The notes under the pieces were generated by a model, which saw only the letters and a program-made list of their open reading frames with translations, did no database searches and was not told where the DNA came from. From Beijerinckia sp. L45 (lineage in GTDB: Bacteria > Pseudomonadota > Alphaproteobacteria > Rhizobiales > Beijerinckiaceae), in NCBI RefSeq assembly GCF_009765775.1, contig NZ_LMUU01000050.1:1-37786 (forward strand): DNA of 37,786 nt, given 5' to 3'. Both the position numbers and the translations under genes were made by a program. Positions 12,106 to 20,112 of this stretch are shown in pieces. How positions within the stretch are numbered: position 1 is the stretch's first letter; each line of letters begins with the position of its first letter.

Positions 12106-12178
12106 CACGCGTCCTAAGACGACGAGAGCCGGATGTTCGCAGCGGATGTCGTGCCCGCCGCAGAAGGTTCAGGTTCCC

Positions 12179-13609
12179 GTGAAGGCTTTCAAGGCCCCCC
12201 ACGATTCGATCGGCACGCTCGACGCGGAGACCGCTGCAACGCTGATCGCGACCGCGGCCGACGTTGCGATCGTCGTCGATGGCGCCGGCATCATCCAGGA
12301 TCTCGCCTTCCAGCGCGCCGATCTGTCCCTGGAACTCGAGGGCTACGGCAAATGGTTCGGCCGCCACTGGAGCGAAACCGTCACCGCCGATAGCCAGCAC
12401 AAGGTCGAGGCCCTGATTCGCGAAGCCGGAGCCAACAACGCCTCCGGCTGGCGCCAGATCAACCACCAGACGGCGCAAGGGCGCGATGTGCCGATCCTCT
12501 ATTCCGCGGTCCGGCTCGGGTCGAGCGACAGGTTCGTCGCGCTCGGCCGCGATCTCCGCGCCGTCGCGACGCTGCAGCAGCGTCTCATCGATGCGCAGAT
12601 GGCGATGGAGCGCGACTACGCCCGCCTGCGCTTCGCGGAAACGCGCTATCGCGTCCTGTTCCAGACCGCATCGGAGCCGGTGCTGATCGTCGACGCCGCG
12701 ACTCTCAAGGTGGTGGAAGCCAATCCGGCTGCGACCACCCTGATCGACCGCGGATCGAAGCGCGGCATCGGCCGTCCGTTCGTCGAGATGTTCGCGCCCA
12801 CCAGTCGCAGCGACATTCAGACCTTCCTGAGCGAGCTGCGTAGCGGCAACCGCGCGGACGACATGAGGGCCGAACTTGCCGGCACGACGCGCAGCGTGAC
12901 GATCTCGGCATCGGCGTTCCGCCAGGAAGCCGCGTCGCTGCTTCTCGTGCGTCTGCTTCCGGTGACCAGCGCGCACACCTCGCTCGGCGCCGACGACGAA
13001 ACGCGGTTTTCCAGCTTCATCCAGGCCGCACCCGACGGCTTCGTGCTGACCAATACGACCGGCCGCATCCTTGCGGCGAATGCGGCCTTCGCCGACATGG
13101 TCCAGGTCTCAGACGCGGATCAGTTGCACGGCACGCCCATCGAGCGCTGGTTCCGTCGCCAGGGCGTGGATTTCGACGTGCTGACCGCCAATCTGCGCCA
13201 GCACGGCAGCGTCCGGCTCTTCGCCACCACCTTGAACGGAGACGAAGGCGCGAGCATCGACGTCGAAATCTCGGCCGTGACGCTCGGCCAGGACAAGGCG
13301 AAGAGCTTTGGCTTCGCCATCCGCAATGTCGGGCTGCGGCTTAGCACGCCACCCGCCCGCGCGCCGCAGGACCTGCCGCATTCGGCGGCGCAACTCACCG
13401 AACTGATCGGCCGCGTTCCGCTCAAGGATCTGGTCCGCGAAACCACCGACGTCATCGAAAAGCTCTGCATCGAGGCGGCGCTGGAGCTGACCGGCGACAA
13501 CCGCGCGTCGGCCGCGGAAATGCTTGGGCTCAGCCGGCAGAGCCTCTACGTCAAGCTCCGGCGGTTCGGCTTCGCGGACGTCGCCACGGAAGACGAGAGT
13601 CAGGCGTGA
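12179..13609 (+). CDS. ppsR: PpsR/CrtJ transcriptional repressor of photosynthesis genes
   Basis: PpsR represses bch, crt and puc-type genes by binding TGT-N12-ACA. The 476-residue product has an N-terminal PAS-like domain, a linker helix (RDLRAVATLQQRLIDAQMAMERDY), two further PAS domains (RYRVLFQTASEPVLIVD and FIQAAPDGFVLTN) and a C-terminal Fis-type helix-turn-helix ending AAEMLGLSRQSLYVKLRRFGF. The frame is open from an ATG at 12146; I prefer the GTG at 12179 because relatives begin at the KAF-AP segment and an AGAAGG lies upstream. In the core protein the only cysteine is the one in EKLCIEAALEL ahead of the HTH. The PAS2-region cysteine known from R. sphaeroides PpsR is replaced (LLLV). 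Its TGA overlaps the next gene. Confidence 0.95.
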   Translation: MKAFKAPHDSIGTLDAETAATLIATAADVAIVVDGAGIIQDLAFQRADLSLELEGYGKWFGRHWSETVTADSQHKVEALIREAGANNASGWRQINHQTAQGRDVPILYSAVRLGSSDRFVALGRDLRAVATLQQRLIDAQMAMERDYARLRFAETRYRVLFQTASEPVLIVDAATLKVVEANPAATTLIDRGSKRGIGRPFVEMFAPTSRSDIQTFLSELRSGNRADDMRAELAGTTRSVTISASAFRQEAASLLLVRLLPVTSAHTSLGADDETRFSSFIQAAPDGFVLTNTTGRILAANAAFADMVQVSDADQLHGTPIERWFRRQGVDFDVLTANLRQHGSVRLFATTLNGDEGASIDVEISAVTLGQDKAKSFGFAIRNVGLRLSTPPARAPQDLPHSAAQLTELIGRVPLKDLVRETTDVIEKLCIEAALELTGDNRASAAEMLGLSRQSLYVKLRRFGFADVATEDESQA

Positions 13610-14964
13610 CCGGCGCCGGGCCGGCAGCGCAGGCGCCAGCACTGGCGCCGCTGTCCTGGTTCGGCATCATCCGCCTCGGGCTTGTCCAGACCGCGCTCGG
13701 GGCGATCTTCGTTCTCGCGACCTCGACGATGAACCGCGTGATGGTCATCGAACTCGCTTTGCCCGCGGCCCTGCCCGGCCTGCTCGTGGCGCTGCACTAT
13801 GCGATGCAGGTGCTGCGGCCGCGGCTCGGCCACGAGTCCGACGTCGGTGGCCGGCGGACACCCTGGATCATCGGCGGCATGGCGGTCCTCGCGCTCGGCG
13901 GCGTCGGCGCGGCGGTCTCCACCGCCCTGATGGGCCGCAGCCTGATCGGCGGGATCGCCCTGGCGATCCCCTCGTTCCTTCTCATCGGGCTCGGCGTCGG
14001 CGCGTCCGGCACGGCGCTGCTGGTGCTGCTGGCCAAGCGCACCGCGCCCGAGCGACGCCCGGCCGCCGCGACCATCGCCTGGGTGATGATGATCGCCGGC
14101 TTCATCATCACCGCCGCCACCGCCGGCCACTTTCTCGATCCGTTCTCGCCGGCGCGGCTCATCGCGGTCTCCGCGGCTATCTCCGGACTGGCCTTCGTCG
14201 TTAGTTGTCTTGCCGTCTGGGGGATCGAAGGAACGATCGAGACAGCCCCCGCCTCAGGCGAAAGCCAGAATTTTGCCGCGGCCTTGCGCGAGGTCTGGGC
14301 TGAGCCGCAGGCGCGACGGTTCGCAATCTTCGTGTTCGTCTCGATGCTGGCCTACGGCGGCGAGGATCTTCTCATCGAGCCGTTCGCCGGTGCGACCTTC
14401 GGCCTGACACCCGGCGCGACGGCCGAACTCGCCGGCTTTCTGCATGGCGGCGCGCTCGCGGGTATGATTGTGGTCGCCGTCGCCGGCACTCTGCTCCGCC
14501 GTTTGCGTTTCGGGGCGCTCGGCCTCTGGATGACCTGCGGATGCCTCGCGTCGGGCGCGGCACTTCTCGGGATCGCCGGTCTGGGGCTCGCGGGCGCGCC
14601 TAAACCGCTGTCCGCCCTTCTCTTCTGCCTCGGGGCAGCGAACGGCGCCTATGCGATCGGCGCGATCGGTTCGATGATGCAACTAGTCGGCACGGGCGGA
14701 CCGGCGCGCGAAGGTGTACGGATGGGGCTTTGGGGCGCTGCGCAGGCTATTGCCTTCGGCGGCGGCGGCCTCATAGCGACCGTTTTAAGCGATGTCGCTC
14801 GTCATATCATGGCGACCGGGGCTGCTGCCTATGCCGTCGTCTTCCTGTGCCAGGCGCTGGTCTTTGTCTACGCATCCACGCTTGCCGCCGGCCTCGAGCG
14901 TTCCGCCGCACGGCTTTTACGAGACGACACGGACTTCGCCGTCCCGGCGGCCGACCGGCGATGA
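13606..14964 (+). CDS. PucC-family MFS protein (Bch2/Orf428-type)
   Basis: This 452-residue protein has about 12 membrane segments and belongs to the PucC/LhaA/Bch2 branch of the major facilitator superfamily. The stretch STMNRVMVIELALPAALPG near residue 40 and YGGEDLLIEPFAG near 255 match the equivalent family signatures in LhaA. It starts with a GTG overlapping the ppsR stop (GTGA). In typical PGCs a PucC-like gene (orf428/bch2) lies near ppsR between bchG and bchP, and this position suggests the same orthologue. Here bchG and bchP are missing on both sides. The likely role is BChl handling or light-harvesting assembly, inferred from family. No LH2 puc genes are present. Confidence 0.85.
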   Translation: MTGAGPAAQAPALAPLSWFGIIRLGLVQTALGAIFVLATSTMNRVMVIELALPAALPGLLVALHYAMQVLRPRLGHESDVGGRRTPWIIGGMAVLALGGVGAAVSTALMGRSLIGGIALAIPSFLLIGLGVGASGTALLVLLAKRTAPERRPAAATIAWVMMIAGFIITAATAGHFLDPFSPARLIAVSAAISGLAFVVSCLAVWGIEGTIETAPASGESQNFAAALREVWAEPQARRFAIFVFVSMLAYGGEDLLIEPFAGATFGLTPGATAELAGFLHGGALAGMIVVAVAGTLLRRLRFGALGLWMTCGCLASGAALLGIAGLGLAGAPKPLSALLFCLGAANGAYAIGAIGSMMQLVGTGGPAREGVRMGLWGAAQAIAFGGGGLIATVLSDVARHIMATGAAAYAVVFLCQALVFVYASTLAAGLERSAARLLRDDTDFAVPAADRR

Positions 14965-14970
14965 CATAAT

Positions 14971-15243
14971 ATGATGATCGTTCTGATGGATGGAATTCTC
15001 GGGCTCGTCTTCGTGGAGGCACTGGCGCTGGCGCTGTATCACCGAACGACGGGTCGCGGGATCGCGCCGCAGCGCTACCTCGCGAATCTGTCCGCGGGAT
15101 TCGCCTTGCTTCTCACGGCCCGCCTGGCGCTGGGCGGCGCGCCAGCCTGGCAGCTTGCGCTATGTCTTCTGGCGTCCCTGTGCGCGCATCTACTGGACTT
15201 CGCCGGGCGCTGGGACCAAGCGGCGGACCGCGGGATTCCATAA
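14971..15243 (+). CDS. small hypothetical membrane protein (90 aa)
   Basis: This 90-residue protein starts 6 bases after the PucC-family stop and so is probably the last gene of the ppaA-ppsR-pucC-like unit. It has three hydrophobic segments, at about residues 7-24, 38-54 and 60-77, separated by short charged loops (YHRTTGRGIAPQRY and a tryptophan/aspartate-rich tail). I recognise no family and no catalytic residues. Tandem ATG codons at 14971 and 14974 are both possible starts; no strong ribosome-binding site is visible, consistent with coupled translation. A hairpin follows its TAA immediately. A role in photosystem assembly or pigment handling is only positional inference. Confidence 0.7.
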   Translation: MMIVLMDGILGLVFVEALALALYHRTTGRGIAPQRYLANLSAGFALLLTARLALGGAPAWQLALCLLASLCAHLLDFAGRWDQAADRGIP

Positions 15244-15246
15244 AAA

Positions 15247-15272
15247 AGGCGGGTCCAAAGCTGGACCCGCCT
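15247..15272 (-). terminator. rho-independent terminator of the cytochrome c2 gene
   Basis: An 11-base-pair perfect stem (AGGCGGGTCCA pairing with TGGACCCGCCT, 4-base loop) lies 45 bases beyond the cytochrome stop. Read on the minus strand it is followed by six T residues (15242-15247). On the plus strand it lies just after the stop of the 90-aa gene and could also slow transcription there, though without a U-tract. Confidence 0.9.
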
Positions 15273-15317
15273 GTTCGATTCTCCGCCGGAGCTTGGGCTC
15301 GCGATGGCGTGAAGCTT

Positions 15318-15749
15318 TTACTTCTTCGTCGAGAAGGTCGCGACGTAGGCGACGACGTTCTTACGCTGATCTTCGTTGGCCAGCATGTAAACCATCTTGC
15401 TCGACCCGGTGGCCTTGTCGGCCTTGCCCTTGTCGGTCAAAAACTTCTTCAGGTAGGCCGACGGATTAACGAGGTAATCCACGATCTCCTGGTCGGTCCA
15501 GACGAGACCAGCGGCGCCGGCGTCCTTCATCAGGTTCGAATAGGCGAAGCCTGCGAACGTGCCGGCGGTGCGACCAATCACGTCGGTCAACGGCGGGCCG
15601 ACGAGAGCCTTGGCATCCGGGCCGATGCGATGGCATGCCATGCACTGGTTGAACGTGGACTTACCCTTGGTGGCGTCCTGGGCGAAAGCGGAACCGCCCA
15701 TCGCCAGCACCAGACCCGTGGCGATCACCGCCGCATTAATACTCTTCAT
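15318..15749 (-). CDS. cycA: soluble cytochrome c2 (class I), periplasmic
   Basis: This 143-residue precursor has a signal peptide (residues 1-23, cleavage after AFA). One heme-binding motif is present, CMACH at residues 36-40, and the methionine axial ligand lies near M119/M122 in SSKMVYMLAN. The mature size of about 120 residues, with lysines around the heme edge, fits cytochrome c2, the electron carrier from the bc1 complex to the reaction centre or its tetraheme subunit. GGAGG precedes the ATG; the frame extension upstream to 15803 is not used. It is transcribed away from bphP, sharing a roughly 190-base control region with it, and ends at a strong terminator. The symbol cycA is by convention. 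Confidence 0.88.
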   Translation of the reverse strand: MKSINAAVIATGLVLAMGGSAFAQDATKGKSTFNQCMACHRIGPDAKALVGPPLTDVIGRTAGTFAGFAYSNLMKDAGAAGLVWTDQEIVDYLVNPSAYLKKFLTDKGKADKATGSSKMVYMLANEDQRKNVVAYVATFSTKK

Positions 15750-15816
15750 TGCATTCCTCCCTCGCCGAATTGACGACCCTGCCAATCCCAAGGGATCCGG
15801 CACTGTCCAGGCGCAA

Positions 15817-15866
15817 CGCTACAAAGGGCAGCCCCGTTGCAGAGGTCAAGCCACCTTTTTGTAGCG
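15817..15866. promoter_or_regulatory. inverted repeat in the cytochrome c2-bphP divergent control region
   Basis: CGCTACAAA at 15817-15825 is repeated perfectly inverted as TTTGTAGCG at 15858-15866, with centres 41 bases apart, about four helical turns. It sits between the divergent cytochrome c2 and phytochrome genes. This spacing suits a pair of regulator half-sites, or a long-loop hairpin. No known operator was recognised, and the region holds no perfect PpsR box. Confidence 0.4.
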
Positions 15867-15940
15867 ACTCTAATGTCGCGGCGTTTCCTGTGACTTCGTG
15901 GTATAGTTATCCAAAATAGTCCCTTGGGAGGACGTGAGGC

Positions 15941-18139
15941 TTGACCTCATCATCAACATATGACCCGCCGGCCTTCGGCGAGGCCGATCTGTCGAATTGC
16001 GAGCGGGAGCAGATCCATCTCGCCGGCTCGATCCAGCCGCATGGCGCCCTCCTCGTCCTCGACGACGACGCCACGACGGTGATCCAGGCCAGCGCCAATG
16101 CTCAGGCCTTCCTCAACCTGCCCCGTGACGTGATCGGTTGCGCCATAGACTCGTTTCCCGGCACGATGGCAATGCGGCTGCGGGCGCATCTTCAGGAACC
16201 GATCCACCGCCAGGCCGTCGCGGTGCGCTGCACGATCGGCAACCCCGCAATCGAGGTCGACGGTCTGCTGCACCGTCCCGCCGACGGCGGCGTGATCATC
16301 GAGTTGGAAAAGGCCGGCGAGCCCGTCGATTTGCGTGCTTCGATCGACCGGGCGTCGCAGACGATTCTGGGCGCGCCGTCGCTGCGCGCGCTGTGCGACG
16401 AGACCGCCGCGCTGTTCGAATCCATCGCCGGTTACGATCGGGTCATGGTCTATCGCTTCGACGAGCACGGCCACGGCCAGGTTTTTTCCGAGAAGAAGAA
16501 GCCAGAGCTCGAGGCCTTCCTCGGCAACCGCTATCCCGCCTCCGACATTCCGCAGATCGGCCGCGTGCTCTATCTGCAGAACCGTGTGCGGGTGCTTGTC
16601 GATGTCGGCTACGCGCCGGTGCCGCTGGTGCCGCGGCTGTCGCCGATCACCGGCCAGGACCTCGACATGTCGATGTGCTTTTTGCGCTCGATGTCGCCGA
16701 TCCACCTGCAGTACCTGAAGAACATGGGGGTGCGGGCGACGCTCGTGGTCTCCATCGTGGTGGGCGGCCAACTGTGGGGTCTCGTCGCCTGCCACCATTA
16801 TTCGCCGCGCTTCATCCACTTCGAGGTCCGCGCCTTGTGCGAACTCGTTGCGGAACTCGTCGCCACCCGGATCGCCGCGCTGGAAAGTTTCGTCCAGGCG
16901 CAGTCCGAGCTGGTCGTTCGCCGGCTCGAACAGCGGATGGTTGAAGCCATCGAACGCGATGGCGACTGGCGGATGGCGCTGTTCGACGGGCCGCAGACCC
17001 TGCTCAAATCGATGGGCGCGAGCGGCGCCGCGCTGCTATACGAAGGGCAGATCCAGACCGCTGGGGACGTGCCGGGCACCCAGCAGATCCGCGAGATCGG
17101 CGCCTGGCTCGACAGCCGGCCGCGCGAGGCCGTGATGGCGACCGCGTCGCTTGGGCGCGACGAACCGACCTTCGCGCCGCTGGCGGATGTCGCGACCGGC
17201 GTGCTCGCGACGCCCATTTCGGCGACGCCGGTGTCGAACACCGCAGGCGAGTACCTTCTGTGGTTCCGGCCGGAGCGCGTCCGCACCGTGACCTGGGGCG
17301 GTGATCCCACCAAGCCAGTGATCGTCGGGACGGATCCCGTACAGCTCTCGCCGCGCCTCTCCTTCGCGCAATGGCATCAGGTCGTCGAAGGGACGGCGGA
17401 TCCATGGGCTCCGGCCGACCGCCGGACGGCGCGGCTGATCAGTGATACCGTCGCAGATATGGTGCTGCAGTTCCGCTCGGTGCGCATGCTGATCGCGCAG
17501 GACCAGCTGGAGACCCTGTCACGGCAGGTCCGCCTCTCCGTCCAGCCGATGATCGTCGCCAACGCGAGCGGGCGCATCCTGCTGACCAACGAGGCTTTCG
17601 AGCAGCTGTTGCGGCCGGGGCACCCGTCGCTGCGCCGGCTCGACGATCTCCCGCAGTTCTTTTCCGAACCGCTGAACGTGCGCAAGGCGATCCAGGATCT
17701 CACCGAGCAGGGGCGCACCTGGCGCGGCGAACTCGGACTGGAAACCTTGAGCGGCGACGTCAAACCGTTGACGGTGCGCGCGGAACCGGTGTTCGCCACG
17801 CTCGACCGCAAGCTTGGCTACATGGTCCATTTTACCGAGATCAGCGAGCGCAAGGCGGCCGAAACCGCGCGCCGGCGTTTTCAGGACGGCATGATCGACC
17901 GCCGCTTCGTCAGGCCGGCAAAGCTCGACGCGACGGAGGACAGCGCCTTCCAAGCCATGCTTGCGCCGATCGTCGAAAACGCGCAACTCGCCGCCCTCGA
18001 GATCACCTATGGCATCGATACGGACCGCATGCCGACGATGCTCGAGTCGATCCGCACCTCGGTTGCGCGCACTGCCGATCTGCTCGAGCATTTGATGTGG
18101 CATGCCGGCACGGACGCCGGACCGTCGATCGACACGTGA
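15941..18139 (+). CDS. bphP: BphP1-type bacteriophytochrome without kinase domain
   Basis: This 732-residue photoreceptor has PAS (about 10-125), GAF (140-315), PHY (325-510) and PAS/S-box (515-640) domains, then a C-terminal helical output segment (640-720). No histidine-kinase H-box or ATPase domain follows. C20 in LSNCEREQIHLAGSIQPHG is the expected biliverdin attachment site. D202 in PASDIP, H255 in SPIHLQ, the ACHH pair near 285 and the tongue motif PRLSF (471-475) are all present, so the chromophore pocket looks intact. The sequence closely resembles Rhodopseudomonas palustris BphP1 and Bradyrhizobium BphP, bathy-type phytochromes that bind and relieve PpsR in light. Translation starts at TTG after GGGAGG. 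It converges with the heme oxygenase gene one base away. Confidence 0.95.
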   Translation: MTSSSTYDPPAFGEADLSNCEREQIHLAGSIQPHGALLVLDDDATTVIQASANAQAFLNLPRDVIGCAIDSFPGTMAMRLRAHLQEPIHRQAVAVRCTIGNPAIEVDGLLHRPADGGVIIELEKAGEPVDLRASIDRASQTILGAPSLRALCDETAALFESIAGYDRVMVYRFDEHGHGQVFSEKKKPELEAFLGNRYPASDIPQIGRVLYLQNRVRVLVDVGYAPVPLVPRLSPITGQDLDMSMCFLRSMSPIHLQYLKNMGVRATLVVSIVVGGQLWGLVACHHYSPRFIHFEVRALCELVAELVATRIAALESFVQAQSELVVRRLEQRMVEAIERDGDWRMALFDGPQTLLKSMGASGAALLYEGQIQTAGDVPGTQQIREIGAWLDSRPREAVMATASLGRDEPTFAPLADVATGVLATPISATPVSNTAGEYLLWFRPERVRTVTWGGDPTKPVIVGTDPVQLSPRLSFAQWHQVVEGTADPWAPADRRTARLISDTVADMVLQFRSVRMLIAQDQLETLSRQVRLSVQPMIVANASGRILLTNEAFEQLLRPGHPSLRRLDDLPQFFSEPLNVRKAIQDLTEQGRTWRGELGLETLSGDVKPLTVRAEPVFATLDRKLGYMVHFTEISERKAAETARRRFQDGMIDRRFVRPAKLDATEDSAFQAMLAPIVENAQLAALEITYGIDTDRMPTMLESIRTSVARTADLLEHLMWHAGTDAGPSIDT

Positions 18140-18140
18140 G

Positions 18141-18821
18141 CTAGTCAGCGCCGAGCATTGCCGTCGAGACAGCCGTCGACACAGCAATGGTATGACGGAA
18201 CGCGGCAAGCGCCTCCGCGACGACATGCTCGGACTCAGACGTGCCGGGAACGATCGTGTCCAACGCCTCGCGCAGCGCGGTCTTACACGCCGCAATATCG
18301 GCGATGGCGGGAAAGTCGTAGAAGGTCAGTTGCGCCGGCTCGAGTCCGAGCGTGCGCGCCAGCAGCGGCTTGAGAATTTGCCCGCCGCTGAGGTCGCCGA
18401 GATAGCGGGCATAGGCATGCGCGACGAGGCCGATGCTCTCGCCTTGCGCCGCCACGGCGTCGGCGTAGGCCTGCGCTTCCGGCAGGATGGGCATCGGGCC
18501 GTCAGAGGCGCTGGCCAGAGCATGAAGGTCGTGACGCAGCGCCGCGCTGCGCGCCAGGCCCGGCGCCGCAAAGGCGCGAAGCGCCGGTATCGGGCTATCG
18601 ACCGAAAGGTGCCGCTCCATCGCTTCATAAGCCGGCAGCAGACTGGCGACGTACATAGCATAACCGAAGCGGGTGGCCCGCCCGCGCAAAAGGTCCGCGA
18701 TATAGCCCGAGCGTTCCGCCTCGCGATGGATCGCCTGCGTCCGTTCGCGAAGAACGGCGGCGAAGGTCGGCGCTTGAACGCCTGTGTCGATCGCGTGGAA
18801 GTCAGCGGCTTGGGCGGTCAT
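18141..18821 (-). CDS. hmuO: heme oxygenase (biliverdin-forming)
   Basis: This 226-residue protein is a classical heme oxygenase: heme plus O2 gives biliverdin, CO and iron. The proximal heme ligand is probably H32 in QAIHREAER, and the signature LGDLSGGQ is at residues 141-148. The ATG at 18821 is preceded by an AGAGAG motif; the frame upstream to 18920 is not needed. It ends one base from the bphP stop in a convergent arrangement and is the obvious source of biliverdin chromophore for that phytochrome. The gene has its own roughly 100-base upstream region after the puf terminator. The symbol could equally be bphO or hemO. Confidence 0.94.
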   Translation of the reverse strand: MTAQAADFHAIDTGVQAPTFAAVLRERTQAIHREAERSGYIADLLRGRATRFGYAMYVASLLPAYEAMERHLSVDSPIPALRAFAAPGLARSAALRHDLHALASASDGPMPILPEAQAYADAVAAQGESIGLVAHAYARYLGDLSGGQILKPLLARTLGLEPAQLTFYDFPAIADIAACKTALREALDTIVPGTSESEHVVAEALAAFRHTIAVSTAVSTAMLGAD

Positions 18822-18933
18822 GGGTCTCTCTGACGCTGGCGTGTTCAAGGAATGGATTCGGTCTACAGCGTTTCGGGCGCCAGCGGAACTCGCGTATTGT
18901 GGCGTAGGCGCAGAGCGCACCGCCCATCGAAAA

Positions 18934-18957
18934 AGCGTGCCCCTGGTGGAACACGCT
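18934..18957 (-). terminator. rho-independent terminator of the puf operon
   Basis: On the minus strand AGCGTGTTCC pairs with GGGGCACGCT (ten pairs including two G-U, loop ACCA), followed directly by a run of five T residues. It lies 34 bases beyond the pufC stop and separates puf from the heme oxygenase gene. Confidence 0.88.
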
Positions 18958-18990
18958 CTTTCAATCGGACGGATCGCAGGCAGGCTGTCG

Positions 18991-20112
18991 CTATTTCGCG
19001 GCGGGGGCTGCGGGAGCCGCGGGCGCGGTCGGTTCCGGGGCGGCCGGAGGGGCTGCGGGCTGGGCCGGCGGCGCGTTCGCCGAGACCTGCGTGGTCTCCA
19101 GCTCAGGATAGGTCTTCACCATGCTAGCCCCGAGCAGCGGTTTGAACACGCCTTGGTGGCACGTCAAACAATTGATCTTGGGGACGTCGCCGGCCACGCC
19201 GAGGCGGTTCGGCGGAAACGTGCCCTGCAAGCTTTGAAGATAGGTTTCGTTGAGGTCGCGCACCATCCGGATGCCGTACCAGGCGTTGGCGCGCGCCGGC
19301 GAACTCTGGTCCCACGAGGAGAAGGCGCGGCTGTTGTGGCAGTAGGTGCAGTTGACGCCGAGCGACTCGCTCATGTGGATCATCAGCGCATAGGTCCACT
19401 CCGCCTGCTTGATCGAGCGACGGTCCCCGCTCGGCAGCGCCTCCGTCGAGATCACGCGGATATTTTCGCCATCGGCCTTGTTTTCCAAGAACGGCGTGAA
19501 CGGATCGACCGGAAGCGCGGCGAGACCAGCCGCATAGGACGGCTGATTCTTGCCGGTGTGGCCGCCCATCGGGCCCTGCGCCGCTTCGTTGCCGTTGTTC
19601 TTGAACCAGACGTAGCTCGGCACCGGCTGCCCGCGATGGCAGGTGTAGCAGGTGACGCCGGTCGCAGCGACGTGGCTCTTCCAGTCCGCATTGATGTGCC
19701 GCGTCATCTGCAGCATCCGTCGCGCGACTTTCTTGGTGTAGAGCGAGTCGTCGGAAAAATCCTGGCCCTCGGCATGGCAGTAGGCGCAACCCTGCTGCGG
19801 CGCCACCCAGGCCGTCATGCTCGCCATCAGCCGGTTGAACTCGCTGATGTCGACATCCTTCAGCACCTGGACGTTCTTGTAGACCTCGGACGCTTTCTGG
19901 CCGGCCGCGTCGACCGGCGGCTGCTCCTCCGGCAGCTGGTTGGCCGCCGCGGCAGCGGCGAGCGCGGTGTTGTGATAGATCACATCCTGCCCCGTGCCAC
20001 GATAGCCCTCCTGGACGGCGCTGGTCGCGCCGGGCCGCTCCAGAGACGCGTAGATCACGAAGGCCCCAACGATCACGGCGACCAGCGCGCCGAAGCGAAC
20101 ACCAAAACTCAT
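18991..20112 (-). CDS. pufC: PufC, tetraheme cytochrome c subunit of the reaction centre
   Basis: This 373-residue protein is the periplasmic cytochrome subunit that re-reduces the special pair. Four heme motifs are visible: CAYCH (109-113), CYTCH (155-159), CTYCH (255-259) and CLTCH (315-319). The N-terminus [20 protein letters not shown] is a membrane segment with no cysteine, so there is no lipobox and the protein is probably anchored by an uncleaved helix. The last 30 residues are an Ala/Pro-rich tail. The ATG at 20112 overlaps the pufM stop (ATGA). The open frame upstream to 20277 is shadow. It closes the pufQBALMC operon. Confidence 0.96.
   Translation of the reverse strand: MSFGVRFGALVAVIVGAFVIYASLERPGATSAVQEGYRGTGQDVIYHNTALAAAAAANQLPEEQPPVDAAGQKASEVYKNVQVLKDVDISEFNRLMASMTAWVAPQQGCAYCHAEGQDFSDDSLYTKKVARRMLQMTRHINADWKSHVAATGVTCYTCHRGQPVPSYVWFKNNGNEAAQGPMGGHTGKNQPSYAAGLAALPVDPFTPFLENKADGENIRVISTEALPSGDRRSIKQAEWTYALMIHMSESLGVNCTYCHNSRAFSSWDQSSPARANAWYGIRMVRDLNETYLQSLQGTFPPNRLGVAGDVPKINCLTCHQGVFKPLLGASMVKTYPELETTQVSANAPPAQPAAPPAAPEPTAPAAPAAPAAK

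Noticed and set aside
13606-14964. Assignment as pucC of an LH2 operon
   Set aside because: No pucBA genes are adjacent and the position next to ppsR fits the Bch2/Orf428 branch better; family membership alone is kept.
15941-18139. Histidine kinase output on the phytochrome
   Set aside because: The C-terminus is a PAS domain plus about 90 residues, without H-box, N-box or G-box motifs.
18141-18821. Chlorophyll-type or HemS-like heme-degrading protein
   Set aside because: The LGDLSGGQ signature and the N-terminal histidine helix identify a classical heme oxygenase.
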